Assembly: GCF_014773265.1 (NCBI RefSeq)
Contig: NZ_JACWMY010000002.1
Span: 434,001-498,000, forward strand
Length of the DNA: 64,000 bases
From: Mucilaginibacter pankratovii
GTDB taxonomy: Bacteria > Bacteroidota > Bacteroidia > Sphingobacteriales > Sphingobacteriaceae
Reading direction: 5' to 3'
Position numbers and translations under genes: made by a program. The notes under the pieces are model-generated. The model did no database searches. It saw only the letters and a list, made by a program, of their open reading frames with translations, and had not been told where the DNA came from. Below, in pieces: positions 39,814 to 53,200 of this stretch (position 1 is its first letter; the number at the start of each line of letters is the position of its first letter).

Positions 39814-41388
39814 CTATTCCCCCGAAACCTTGTCTGTAATATGGAAATAGTCAAAATCGGCTGATCCGCCCGGCTTCTTTGTAGCATAATTAAACAATGC
39901 GAACCTGTAGCCCATAAAATGAGGTAAAGTATAAGTCATTTTCAATTGCGTTCCCAAAGATGTCCACACCTTCCCGTCAAGGCTGTAAAAGAAATTCGCC
40001 ACATCCTTTTTATCCGAAAAAACACACTCGGCCTTAAAGAAAACCTTCTGTTGATTTAGTACGATACTTTGCACCTCTATGGGTTTATCGGTAGTAGCGT
40101 TTACCATTACAATGGTTTTGCTTTTGCCGTTTAATTTAACTCCTACAAGGCCATAATTTTTCTGCAGTAAGCCGAGGCCCGCAAAGTCGCCGTCTTGCAT
40201 GTTAGACACGTCGAGCGCTATCGAACCCGTACACACCGGGCCGATGGTTCGTTGCGTTAACGAATTCCGGGCCATCAAGAAATTTGTATCTATCCTACCG
40301 GTGGTAAGGCGCAAGTAACCTTTGCGCGCCGTAACTGACCACAGGGCGTTATCAGGGTTATGATTCCATTGCCAGGCGAGTGGTAACGGCGGTTCTCCCT
40401 TTTTTCTGGTAAACTCATCCGGGGATACGATCCCGGGCAGTAAGCCACGCGATACCGGCAAATCAAGCGTATCCGGCACTTTGCCGTTGATGCCTAACAC
40501 CGGCCACCCATCTTCCCATTTCACAGGCACTAAATAAGGTACGCGCCCCACTGCACCAAAATCGCGGAATAGGTACGCATACCATGTACCGTCTGGTTTA
40601 TCAATTAACCCGCCTTGCGCTACACCCTTATCCTGTAGTCCAACCCGCCCTTCGTAGGGGCCGGTAATTTTATCGGCACGGTGAATTACTACGGTACGCA
40701 TACCGCCGCGTGGCCAGGTGATATTGAACAGGTAATATTTTCCGTTTACCTTAAATAGCTGGGAGCCTTCTGCACCCAGTCCCCCATTATTACCGGAAGG
40801 CAAGCTGGCGTTCTCAATCAGGGTTTGATCAATTCCGCCGGGTTTTATACCCGACGCATCTGCGTTTAATTCAACTATCCTTAATTTTCCACCGCCTGTT
40901 ACCATGTATACTTTTCCATCGTCGTCAAAAAACAAGGAGTGGTCATGCAGGTCTGGTTTAAACGAAACGGATCTCCATGGCCCTTTTTCGATATTGTTTG
41001 TAGTGTATATATGGGTTTTACCTGTGGTTTGGGCAAAAGTAGTGACGTAGAAAACACCCTTATGATAACGGAGACTGCTGGCCCAGGAACCACGGCCGTA
41101 GGTGTTTTTACCATTGGTTAAAGTAAGTGCATCTACAGTTGCAAGTGTGTCATAGGCATAGCCGATCAATTCCCAGTTCACCAGGTCTTTCGATTTCATG
41201 ATGGGCACGCCGGGACTCATGTGCATGGTTGTACTGCTCATATAGTAGGTATCGCCAACACGAATCATGCTCATATCGGGCACGTCGGCATATATAACCG
41301 GGTTAACAGCTTTCTTTTGCGCCTTAACTAAAAAGGGGACAAAAAGAAAGGCGAGAGCTATACTGATGCGGGCAAAAAAATATCTCAT
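39814..41388 (-). CDS. GH43 beta-xylosidase/alpha-L-arabinofuranosidase
   Basis: The ATG at 41388 (MRYFFARIS..., signal peptide ending LVKAQ) is preferred to a start at 41436, which would overlap the upstream gene and delay the signal peptide. The product has 524 residues. The GH43 propeller has D38 in YADVPDMSMIR, D149 in LHDHSLFFDDDG and E207 in GAEGSQLFK. The C-terminal 180 residues form the GH43-associated beta-sandwich (ending SADFDYFHI). The active-site wording resembles GH43_12-type enzymes of arabinoxylan loci; subfamily assignment is tentative. Third gene of the operon GH51 - GH43 - GH43, 19 bases after the previous stop. Confidence 0.88.
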   Translation of the reverse strand: MRYFFARISIALAFLFVPFLVKAQKKAVNPVIYADVPDMSMIRVGDTYYMSSTTMHMSPGVPIMKSKDLVNWELIGYAYDTLATVDALTLTNGKNTYGRGSWASSLRYHKGVFYVTTFAQTTGKTHIYTTNNIEKGPWRSVSFKPDLHDHSLFFDDDGKVYMVTGGGKLRIVELNADASGIKPGGIDQTLIENASLPSGNNGGLGAEGSQLFKVNGKYYLFNITWPRGGMRTVVIHRADKITGPYEGRVGLQDKGVAQGGLIDKPDGTWYAYLFRDFGAVGRVPYLVPVKWEDGWPVLGINGKVPDTLDLPVSRGLLPGIVSPDEFTRKKGEPPLPLAWQWNHNPDNALWSVTARKGYLRLTTGRIDTNFLMARNSLTQRTIGPVCTGSIALDVSNMQDGDFAGLGLLQKNYGLVGVKLNGKSKTIVMVNATTDKPIEVQSIVLNQQKVFFKAECVFSDKKDVANFFYSLDGKVWTSLGTQLKMTYTLPHFMGYRFALFNYATKKPGGSADFDYFHITDKVSGE

Positions 41389-41407
41389 GTTGTAAAAGTT
41401 TGCTGGT

Positions 41408-42379
41408 TTATTTAATGCGTTTAACGGGGCCAACACCTTGTGTGGTTTGTTCCACTTTATTTATTGTTCCGTCTGTATTATAAGTCAGGTAATCTACACA
41501 AACGGCCCGCCTGTAGTCGCCGCCGCCGGGTAAAATGCCGTTATGATAAAAAAAGTAAGTTTTGCCGTTGTAATCTATAATACCGGGATGGGTAGTTTTG
41601 CTATTGGGCACCTTATCTTCTATTAAGCCGCCATAACTCCAGGGGCCGTTGATATTTTTAGCTGTACTATATTCTATCGTCTCGGGGAAATTGGCGGCAT
41701 AAACGAGATAATACAAGCCATTACGTTTATAAATCCATGGTGCTTCTGTGTAATTAGTCGGCGTAAAAGTTTTGATAGGTCCATCAAGTTCGGTCATGTT
41801 GTCTTTCAGTTTGGCGTACTTGCAGCTGCCGTTTCCCCAAAACAGGTAAGCCTGGCCGTCGTCGTCAATAAATACCGAAGGATCCAGGTCATCCCATGAG
41901 TGCGGTTTATCCACCGTCATCTCATTAGTTACCAGCGCCTTGCCCAAAGCATCTTTAAACGGACCAGTAGGGCTGGAAGAAACCGCTACCCCAATGGCAA
42001 TGCCGCCTTTGCTTTCCTGGTTTTGCTTATGGGTTATTGATGCGTAAAAATAAAATTTGCCGTTGCGGTATATGCATTGTGCAGCACAGGCATCGCCCGA
42101 AGCCCAGGCAAAATCCTTTGTAGAAACACAAGGGCCGCGATTGGTCCAGTTAACCATGTCTGTTGACGACCAAACGAGCCAGTCGGGCATCTTGTAAGCT
42201 TTTACGCCTATGGCTGCGGTATCATGGCCGGTGTATAAAAAAACGGTGTCTTTGTAAACCAGTGGTGCCGGGTCTGCGGTGAACATGCTTTTTATAATTG
42301 GATTTTGGGCAAGGCAATTGCCTAAGGCAAACAGGCATCCGCATAACAGCACAAAGGTTTTTTTATAAATTTTCATCAC
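41408..42379 (-). CDS. Single-domain GH43 glycoside hydrolase
   Basis: A compact 323-residue GH43 protein with a signal peptide (about 1-25, ending NCLAQ) and no accessory domain. The catalytic set is D36 in FTADPAP, D166 in LDPSVFIDDDG and E212 in YTEAPW. The form TADPAP... YTGHD is typical of the branch annotated as arabinoxylan arabinofuranohydrolases or beta-xylosidases. It is encoded between GH51 and a second GH43, so all three probably work on arabinose-substituted xylan or on arabinan. The exact bond cleaved is not clear from sequence. Confidence 0.88.
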   Translation of the reverse strand: MMKIYKKTFVLLCGCLFALGNCLAQNPIIKSMFTADPAPLVYKDTVFLYTGHDTAAIGVKAYKMPDWLVWSSTDMVNWTNRGPCVSTKDFAWASGDACAAQCIYRNGKFYFYASITHKQNQESKGGIAIGVAVSSSPTGPFKDALGKALVTNEMTVDKPHSWDDLDPSVFIDDDGQAYLFWGNGSCKYAKLKDNMTELDGPIKTFTPTNYTEAPWIYKRNGLYYLVYAANFPETIEYSTAKNINGPWSYGGLIEDKVPNSKTTHPGIIDYNGKTYFFYHNGILPGGGDYRRAVCVDYLTYNTDGTINKVEQTTQGVGPVKRIK

Positions 42380-42410
42380 CGTAAATTATTACTTACCAAC
42401 CGTTTACTAA

Positions 42411-44522
42411 CTATTTAATGGTGTTAATCTGAAGCACACTTACCGAATATGGATCGAATGTTCTTGTGAACTTTTTACCGAGGCCTTTTACAGCGGAAGT
42501 AACAGGGACTATTTTTTCCGGATCATCAATTGTATTGGTATCTTCTGGCTTATCCCCTTTTATAACTACGATAGTACCTTCGGGAGAGAGCGTTGTTGCA
42601 CCATTTAATTCGATATCAACCTGCTGCGGCTTGCCTGTAGCATTTACTACTTTTAAAAATATTTTACCTGTTTTGGTATCTTTTGTGGCTACATAAAACA
42701 TGCCGGGTATAGGCTGCGGCATTTTCTTATCTGCGCTGTCTTTTTTAGTTGCGGGCCTGGTTTGGGTTGGGATATTTGCACCAGTTAAAGGCACAACCTT
42801 GTTGCCTATATAGTTACTAAATATTTTTTGTACGTAGTACGATGGAGACCCAAAGCTTGTTAAAGCATTATACCCGATCAGGTCAGAGTCCCATTGCCAG
42901 GCCTTTGGGGCGGTAGAGGTAGCCTTATTAACATTTACGAAAAGTGGTGCATAGCACGACAAGATAACCAGATCTGAGTTACGCTCCATACCCGTCATCC
43001 ACGCGGCATCGCCAAGGGCTGCATTCAGGTTAGTGGTCGGCGCGCCTTCGCGTGTTGCCCATTCGCCAACAAATACTTTAAAGCCTTTCCGATCATAATT
43101 ATCATAATGGGCGGCATCCTCTTCCATTTCCCAGGCGTTACGATAGTAGTGCTCGTCAACAATTTCGGGTTTACGTATGGTTAATTTACCGCGAACTCCA
43201 AGGAAATCTCTCCCCCCTATTGTCGCGATGCATTTTAAAGCTGGATATTTAGCTTTAATAGCATCATTAAATTGCGCAAAACGCCCATCATAGCTGCCCG
43301 ATGCGTCGAAACCATCTTCATTACCAATCTCTACGTACCGTAACTTAAATGGCGCCGGATGGCCATCGGCCGCACGCTTTGCGCCCCAATAAGTATGTAT
43401 GTCTCCTGTAATATATTCAATTTCGTTTAAGGCATCTTCGATATAAGGTTTCAATAAGGGGCCTGCGTCTACATGATCGCCATCGAGCGAGTAACCTGCA
43501 TATACAGCCAGCAAAGGTTCCATCTTGATGTCCTCGCACCATTCTAAAAACTCAAGCAATCCCATTCCGTCGGTTGCATGGTAACCCCATGAGCCTTTAT
43601 GGCCGGGCCTGCTCTCGAGCGGCCCCAAAGTTATCTTCCAGGGAAAAGCGTCCGTTAACTTTGGCCCTTCGAGGAAATTACCGCCCGGAAACCTTAAAAA
43701 AGCCGGTTTCATATCGGCCATTAATTTCATGATATCGATCCGGTTACCGTTTGCACGGTTATTATAAGTCGGTGGGAATAACGACACCAGGTTAAAGTAA
43801 TAAATGCCCTTGCGATTGGTTGAGATCACAAAACGGGCATCTGCTGTGGGTTTTATATCAGATGCAGTAGTTAACTGCAGTTCGTATTTTTTCCAAAAAT
43901 TGCTTTTAATTAATGTAATAATCCCCGAAGCGTAAACGGTTTTACCATCACTGCTTTCTATGCTTACGGTTATCGGCCCGGGGGTATTATTTTCGATGAC
44001 AGGGGAATTTGGGGTTAACGTAGAACCATCCGGACGGCGGCGCGGAGGTGTGCTGCCCAAACCTTTAATATAAAAAGAAGCTTTGTAGGTTGTATTAGGT
44101 TTTACCGGGATACCCCAATAGCCTTCATTGGCAATTCCTGCTCTCCCACCATCGGTTTCTACCACCAGTTTCAAGCAGGTTGTAAGCGCACTATTGATTG
44201 CGTGCCCCCGCTGATCCATGGGGACATTATCGGGATCTCCGGCGACCAAATGGATAGCAGCACTGCTATTTCCTTCCTGAAGAACACTCCATGCTTCGGG
44301 TGTTTTCGCATTATCCTTAAATACGCGGTTTCTGATCAATTCCCCATATAGGCCGCCGTCGTATGAATGATTGATCTCTTCGGTCATTAACCCATAAAGT
44401 TGCCGACTAACGGTTACCCCGGGTTTAGTTAGATCAAGCGTTAGCTTAGGGTTTTGTGCTACCAAATTGGTTGTAATAAACACGAATACGCACAAGCTTA
44501 TAGTGGTGCATGGCTTCATCAT
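42411..44522 (-). CDS. GH51 alpha-L-arabinofuranosidase
   Basis: A 703-residue exported enzyme with a signal peptide ending near NLVAQ. An N-terminal carbohydrate-binding-like beta-sandwich (about residues 110-250) precedes the GH51 barrel, which has RFPGGNFLEG, the acid/base E402 in EIGNEDG and the nucleophile E487 in FVGEWATR. A C-terminal beta-domain ends the protein. It removes alpha-L-arabinofuranosyl side chains from arabinoxylan or arabinan. First gene of a three-gene operon with two GH43 genes. An 18-base perfect palindrome lies 75 bases before the start codon (44597-44614). Confidence 0.92.
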   Translation of the reverse strand: MMKPCTTISLCVFVFITTNLVAQNPKLTLDLTKPGVTVSRQLYGLMTEEINHSYDGGLYGELIRNRVFKDNAKTPEAWSVLQEGNSSAAIHLVAGDPDNVPMDQRGHAINSALTTCLKLVVETDGGRAGIANEGYWGIPVKPNTTYKASFYIKGLGSTPPRRRPDGSTLTPNSPVIENNTPGPITVSIESSDGKTVYASGIITLIKSNFWKKYELQLTTASDIKPTADARFVISTNRKGIYYFNLVSLFPPTYNNRANGNRIDIMKLMADMKPAFLRFPGGNFLEGPKLTDAFPWKITLGPLESRPGHKGSWGYHATDGMGLLEFLEWCEDIKMEPLLAVYAGYSLDGDHVDAGPLLKPYIEDALNEIEYITGDIHTYWGAKRAADGHPAPFKLRYVEIGNEDGFDASGSYDGRFAQFNDAIKAKYPALKCIATIGGRDFLGVRGKLTIRKPEIVDEHYYRNAWEMEEDAAHYDNYDRKGFKVFVGEWATREGAPTTNLNAALGDAAWMTGMERNSDLVILSCYAPLFVNVNKATSTAPKAWQWDSDLIGYNALTSFGSPSYYVQKIFSNYIGNKVVPLTGANIPTQTRPATKKDSADKKMPQPIPGMFYVATKDTKTGKIFLKVVNATGKPQQVDIELNGATTLSPEGTIVVIKGDKPEDTNTIDDPEKIVPVTSAVKGLGKKFTRTFDPYSVSVLQINTIK

Positions 44523-46103
<1,581 letters not shown>

Positions 46104-46136
46104 GCCATACCGCGTTATACCAAGCGTTGCAATTAA

Positions 46137-47351
<1,215 letters not shown>

Positions 47352-47454
47352 ACGCACAGAAAACGGATGATAGGACCTCGCTTATATCCTAATTGAGTAT
47401 GCCATAGTCCAGCTTCTTCCTTAGCGCTTAATATCACTTAAATACATTTTTAAA

Positions 47455-48630
47455 ATGAAAACCAGGTTAACACATTTTCAGCGCAAAGCAATCGGAGGCG
47501 GCCTTTTAACGTGCCTGACGTTATTGGGTGCGCAAAGTCTTCATGCTCAAACCGTATCGACAAGCGAACGACCAGCCTATTTAAATTTAACCATCGGCAA
47601 AAAAGACACCCCAAAAAAGCAGCCCCGGGTCTTTAGATATACCAACCCTATTACAAGCGATACTTCCATAAGCATGCGCGACCATTGTATTTTAAAAGTA
47701 GGCAATAAATGGTATTGCACCGGAACCTCGCTTCCCGTTTGGACGGGCCACTCTCCCGGGGTAAGGTTGCTTGTATCTGATGATCTTATCCATTGGAAAC
47801 AGGAGGCCTGGCTTATCGACGCAAGTAAATTGCCTGCAGATTGTCCCTATAACGGTCGCTTTTGGGCACCCGAGATCCATTTTATAAAAAACAAATACTG
47901 GTTAACAGTAAACAGCGGAAAAGTAACCGCGGAAGACCCTAAAGGCATGAAAACGCACAGCGTTTGGCTTTTTAAAGCTGACCATATTAAAGGGCCATAC
48001 ACATTGGTAAACGGCCCCTTAACCCCGCAGTACAACAACGACGCAACTTTATTTGAAGATGAGGACGGACAAACCTATTTGTATTGCAGTGGTAACGGCT
48101 TGTTCCAGGCAAAAATAGATCTGCAGAAAGGAAAACTTATTGGCGAAATTCAAAAATTCCGCTCGGCAAAAGACCCTGAAAATCCAAAATGGATGTGGGG
48201 AGGCATAGAAGGCCCCTTTGTGTTGAAGCGGGACGGCATATATTATATGTTCTTTTCTACCTGGACACGCGGTTACGAGGTTGGCCTTTTACGGTCTAAA
48301 ACGCCGCTTGGGCCCTGGGAATTAGCTTCGCCCGAACCTATATTCGGCACAAGGAAAGCGATCTATCGGGGTGCTTCCGCACAGGTTGCAGCACCATTTG
48401 ATGATTCCTATGACCCCTATGCCGAAACCGGCCACAATGCAATTTTTGAAGGCCCCGACGGTAAACTATGGAGCTCGTGCCATTACACATTTTATAATGG
48501 CCGAACCTTTACACCAACTGACGAGAATTATTCGCCGAGGCCACAGTTAGGTATTGAGCCGGTATTTTTCCGGAATGGTATTTTTACTATTGGAGGCCCA
48601 ACCTGGACGCAACAGATGGTGAAATATTAA
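47455..48630 (+). CDS. GH43-family glycoside hydrolase
   Basis: A 391-residue exported protein, signal peptide about 1-32 (LTLLGAQSLHAQ). A spacer of some 30 residues is followed by a GH43 propeller with D76 in SMRDHCIL, D196 in NNDATLFEDEDG and E252 in GIEGPFVLKRDG. There is no C-terminal domain. Last of three plus-strand genes after two CE1 esterases; probably an arabinofuranosidase or xylosidase of the same locus, though this branch of GH43 is broad. It converges with the susD at 48774, and the hairpin at 48711-48742 lies between the two. Confidence 0.85.
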   Translation: MKTRLTHFQRKAIGGGLLTCLTLLGAQSLHAQTVSTSERPAYLNLTIGKKDTPKKQPRVFRYTNPITSDTSISMRDHCILKVGNKWYCTGTSLPVWTGHSPGVRLLVSDDLIHWKQEAWLIDASKLPADCPYNGRFWAPEIHFIKNKYWLTVNSGKVTAEDPKGMKTHSVWLFKADHIKGPYTLVNGPLTPQYNNDATLFEDEDGQTYLYCSGNGLFQAKIDLQKGKLIGEIQKFRSAKDPENPKWMWGGIEGPFVLKRDGIYYMFFSTWTRGYEVGLLRSKTPLGPWELASPEPIFGTRKAIYRGASAQVAAPFDDSYDPYAETGHNAIFEGPDGKLWSSCHYTFYNGRTFTPTDENYSPRPQLGIEPVFFRNGIFTIGGPTWTQQMVKY

Positions 48631-48703
48631 ACCCCGGTGAATTAGTTACAGTAGCTGCCTGCAGATTTAGATCACCATAAAATTAGACCGAAGATTACTT
48701 TGA

Positions 48704-48742
48704 TCAAAAAAACGCCCCGGAACCAACCGGTACCGGGGCGTT
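48704..48742 (-). terminator. Intrinsic terminator after the right-hand susC-susD pair
   Basis: Perfect 10-base arms AACGCCCCGG (48711-48720) and CCGGGGCGTT (48733-48742) around a 12-base loop; on the minus strand it runs into seven T. It is about 32 bases beyond the susD stop. Because the GH43 gene converges from the other side, the stem may also slow plus-strand transcription. Confidence 0.9.
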
Positions 48743-48773
48743 AAAAGAATAATAGTTAGGGGTGATATTATTG

Positions 48774-50288
48774 TTATTTATCCCAAAACACAGGAGTATC
48801 CAGGTCATCCGAACCGCCTATACTTGTAACAGCCGCCCGGTAATTATCTGCGTTAATAGAAGCTTCGGTTTGCGGATAAGTATACCTGCGTACAAAGCTC
48901 CCCTTTATTTGCTTACCAGGGTACGTATTAGGCGCTAATGCCGGGAAGCCGCTTCTCCTGAAATTGGCCCATGATTCTGCACCGTTGCCAAACGAGGTTA
49001 TCCAATACTGCGTATTGATGAGCCGCAAAGCGTTCGCATCAGAATATGCATTCAGCGGGTTATTTAGGAAAGCATCTTCGGTACTGCCGGGTATCACTGC
49101 AGCGGCATCGTAGGCTGCAAATTGATCCATGGCAGCCTTAACACCATTGTTATAGAAAGTGCTTGTGGTGCCCGAAATGTACCCCCTGAATGTTGCTTCG
49201 GCCAATAGTAACTGAGTTTGCGCATACGTTATAAAAAACTGGGGCGCGGTTATTTTCCCAAATACACTGTAATTAACCTGCGAATATTTAAAGCCAGAAC
49301 CACTACTGCCGCGAAAACCGGGCGCTGATGGCAAAGTACCACTATCATACCCTATCGGCAAGCCAAATTGGTTAGCAGATGCGGTATCAGGAGAAAGCGA
49401 CAACGCTTTTCCCGGGTCGGCATAAATTGCAGAAATGTACTTTAGCCTTGGGTCGCCGGTTGTTTTTAACTGGGTAACAAACGGCTCGGCCAGGTAATAG
49501 GTATTGGTTAATTGCTGAATTTGTTGCGTAACCGGGTTAGGGTAAGTACTGTTATATTTTAAATAACAGTTATCAGCATTGGATTGCATTACGCCGCCTG
49601 CAAATGCAGCCTGTACAATAGTTTTTGCTTTTGCAGCATCAGTTTTAGAATACCGCATCCCTATACGTAACAATAGGGAATAGCCCAACCTCTTCCATTG
49701 CGGGACGTTACCGCCGAAGAAAACATCACCTTTTACTACGTCTTTTGTAGCATCTAAGGCAGCAGTTGCCGTGGTTATTTCGTTTACCAGATCGGTATAA
49801 ATATCCTGTTGTTTATCGTACTTTGGCAAAAGAACTGAGTTTAAGTAACCTTGGCCGGCCTGGCTATATGGCACATCACCATACGTATCAACCAGTGTCA
49901 TATAATTATAGGCTCTCAATATCCTCGCCTCGTTGTATAAGTTAGTCCGCGCGGCATCCGCCTTGGTTTGAGACAAGATTTGTTCAAGCAGTTTCACGCT
50001 GTTTGGGTACGTATTATTCCACCGTATTACCGTATACGTTTGATTCAATACATTGAAGTTAAACGCCGAGGTAATTCCACCAAAAGGGTCGATAAACTGT
50101 TGTACAACGGTTGCCTCGGTTTCCATTAAAGACGCATAGGTTAATAGCTCTGCGTTAGAAAACAATATGCCAGGGTCGAGGCTGGTTGTATTGTTTGGAT
50201 TAATATTCAGCTCTCTAAATCCTTTATCGCAACTTACTGCGGAACAAAGGCAAGCAGCAGACAATATAATTTTTATAAACTTTTTCAT
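48774..50288 (-). CDS. SusD-like lipoprotein (SusD-like_2 type)
   Basis: A 504-residue lipoprotein with lipobox cysteine C20 (CSAVSC). The N-terminal FRELNINPNNTTSLDPGILFSNAEL and the later ARILRAYNYMTLVDTYGDVPY, VPQWKRLGYSLLLRIGMRYS and ITYAQTQLLLAEATFRG place it in the SusD/RagB-like group often annotated SusD-like_2 rather than the group of the two other SusD proteins here. It follows susC by 11 bases. The pair lies in line with the pentonate operon, so it may import an acidic or pentose-rich oligosaccharide. Confidence 0.93.
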   Translation of the reverse strand: MKKFIKIILSAACLCSAVSCDKGFRELNINPNNTTSLDPGILFSNAELLTYASLMETEATVVQQFIDPFGGITSAFNFNVLNQTYTVIRWNNTYPNSVKLLEQILSQTKADAARTNLYNEARILRAYNYMTLVDTYGDVPYSQAGQGYLNSVLLPKYDKQQDIYTDLVNEITTATAALDATKDVVKGDVFFGGNVPQWKRLGYSLLLRIGMRYSKTDAAKAKTIVQAAFAGGVMQSNADNCYLKYNSTYPNPVTQQIQQLTNTYYLAEPFVTQLKTTGDPRLKYISAIYADPGKALSLSPDTASANQFGLPIGYDSGTLPSAPGFRGSSGSGFKYSQVNYSVFGKITAPQFFITYAQTQLLLAEATFRGYISGTTSTFYNNGVKAAMDQFAAYDAAAVIPGSTEDAFLNNPLNAYSDANALRLINTQYWITSFGNGAESWANFRRSGFPALAPNTYPGKQIKGSFVRRYTYPQTEASINADNYRAAVTSIGGSDDLDTPVFWDK

Positions 50289-50299
50289 AATTTACTCGT

Positions 50300-53200
50300 T
50301 TAAAATTTGACGTTAAGGTTAAATCCGTAAGTCCGCGTTGTTGGTAGCGAACTCTGCTCGTAACCGGCTAAAATATCGCCGCTTGATGATATAGCCTCAG
50401 GGTCGATATTTGGCGTATACTTTTTGATAATAAGTACGTTGTGGCAAACTGCAGAAAGCACCAACCCCTTGATAAATTTAGCTTTCACCATCTTCGAAAA
50501 ATCATAGCTTAACGAAACATTTCTCAGCTTAATAAAATCTGATTTATAAATAAAAGGATCCAGGATGTTCTGCGAACGATAATTGGCATAAAAGTCCTCA
50601 GCATTCACAGCCGTAGTGTTAGGTGTACCATCGGCATTTACGCCATCAAACTTCACCCCACCTTCCCGGCCAACCAATGACTCTTTGGATAAACCTTCTC
50701 TCAGGAAATTCAGGGCGGAACTTGATAATAGTTTACCACCGGCTTTATAATCTATATGAGCCAACAGCGTAAACTTTTTATAAGTAAATGTATTTACCCA
50801 ACCGCCGGTAGCTTTAGGTAATGCACTGCCGAAAAGAACCGGTGTGGCACTTGCTACCGGTTTACCTCCGGATACGATAATTTTACCGTTAGCATCCCTC
50901 CGGTAGGTAGAACCCAGGATTTGGTTATACGGAAGGCCAACCTGGTGAACTATTGAACCAAAAAACTCACCGGTACCGATTGTAAACTGCTGTTGTCCGT
51001 TTGCTAAAGCCAGCACTTTGGTGGTATTTAAGGCTGTGTTGAATGCCGAGCGCCATGTAAAGTTCTGAGTTTTCACCGGCACTAATTCCAGTTGGAACTC
51101 CATACCACGGGTTTTTGATTCGCCCAGGTTTACAATTGTACTTGTATAGCCTGATGCATTGGAAATGGCAACACCCAGGATTTGGTTAGTTGTACGCTTT
51201 TCATACGCAGCAACATCCAGGTTCACGCGGCTGTTAAACATTCTCAACTCAAACCCAATCTCCTTTTCTTTTAGGCTAAAAGGTTTTAAGTTCGGATTTG
51301 GGGTGGCGGTGTTACTGATACTGCCAAGTGGCTGCCCATTAAAGCTGTTGGGAGAAACGGTGTACGTAAGCGAATTACTATACGGATTGGCACCGTTTGC
51401 ACTGCCCACATCGGCATAGCTGGCCCTGATCTTTCCAAATGAAAGCCATGAAGGGAGGGTTTTGAACATTTCCGAAAACACAAAACTGCCGCTTATCGAA
51501 GGATAAAAATAGTGGTTATTCTCAGGGCTTAACACCGAGAACCAGTCGTTACGGCCCGTCAGGTTTATGAATAAATATGATTTATAACCAAACTCCGCAG
51601 TTCCGTAAAGTGAGTTAACTGTAGACTTGGTAACGCCAAAGGTGGCTGTGTTGGTTACGCCATTACCAAGTGTGTAAAAGTCCCTTACATAAAAGTTCGT
51701 TGCCGATACGTTGTACCCTTGCGATGACTGAGGGAAAGTATTTCCGCCCACAGTGGCATCAAAAGAAAAGTCTCCCCATTTGTGGCCACCACCTAATAAA
51801 AAGTCGGCGTTTAATGCACGGTAGCTGTTATCATTTGAGTTATAACTGCCATTATAGAGGCCCGCCGGCGCAGCAGCATTCGCCAAAGTACCCGTTGGCG
51901 CATTTTGTTCGTAAAACGAAGTGCTGTATTCCATATTCACACGGCCCTGCAGGTAAAGCCAATCAAAAAATTGATAGCGCAGGCTTGCTGTACCCAAAAG
52001 GTGATCTTTGGTTTGCCTAGTAAATTGTTTGTTCATTATCCAGTACGGGTTAGTAAGGGTAGTAAAACGCGATGTAGGCGTTTCGTTACCGTTAGCATCA
52101 ACCGCTGCTGCCTTTAACACATCTAAACTAACCGAGTTGGAATAACGATACATGTAGTTGGTAACCGATGACCCCTGAATTCCTATTACCGGCGGGTTTT
52201 TGTTATTCTCGTGATCATAATTCATATAGATCTGTGCAGACAATTTAGACGTAAAATTGTAGTTCATGCCCAGGTTAAAGATTTTTTTATGGTAATCATT
52301 ATTGGGTACGATGCCTTGGGCATCCTGATTAGAATAAGAGAACCTGAAGCTGCCCTTGTCATTACCGCCGGAGAATGCGATGGTATTAGACCAAGCGTTG
52401 GCAAGCCGGAAGAATTTGCTTATACGGTTTTTCTCAGGAGCGTAGGGGCGTTGTACCCCATCAAACTGGTACGTAAGTGCATTATCAAATTTCTCACCAA
52501 AACTCCATGCGCCCGAGCTTTGTGCCTGTCCTTGCGTTTTGGGCCGAACGTTATTTTCGCCCTGTCCGTACTCATACTGAAAGTCGGTAAAATCAAGTGC
52601 CTGGTTTTGGGTAAAGTTTGAGGTAAACTCAACACCTATACCGGTGTTTTTGTTGCCACTTTTTGTAGTGATGATAATGGCACCGTTGCTTGCCCTGGAG
52701 CCATAAAGCGCTGCTGCGGTGGCCCCTTTCAAAATCGTCATCGATTCGATATCGTCCGGGTTTATTTGCTGCATATTATCGCCAAGATCTACCGACTGAG
52801 TGTAACCGTTGGTTGGGGATGGGCTTTGAGACATTGGCAGGCCGTTGATCACGATCAAAGGAGAATTGTCGCCGGTAAAGGAAGATTGTCCCCGCAGCCT
52901 GATCTTAGTACTTCCGCCCGGGCCTGCTGATGGTGGTGAAATATCTAAACCGGCTACTTTCCCTTCAAGCGAGTTAATAAAGTTTGTAGACCGGTTGGTT
53001 GTAATTTCGCCTACGCGCACGTTTTCTGCCGCATAGCCTAATTTTTTCGATTCGCGCTTAATGCCCAGGGCCGTTACCACTATCTCGCTGATAGCGTTTG
53101 ACCTTGGTTCGAGTGTAATGTTAAGCGTACTGCGACCGTTAAGTGGCTCTGTTTTGGGTAGGTATCCTACGTAACTGAATAACAATATGGCATTGTCGCC

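Noticed and set aside
41389..41436. Upstream extension of the GH43 gene
   Set aside because: It would overlap the preceding stop and put 16 residues before a good signal peptide; ATG at 41388 fits better.
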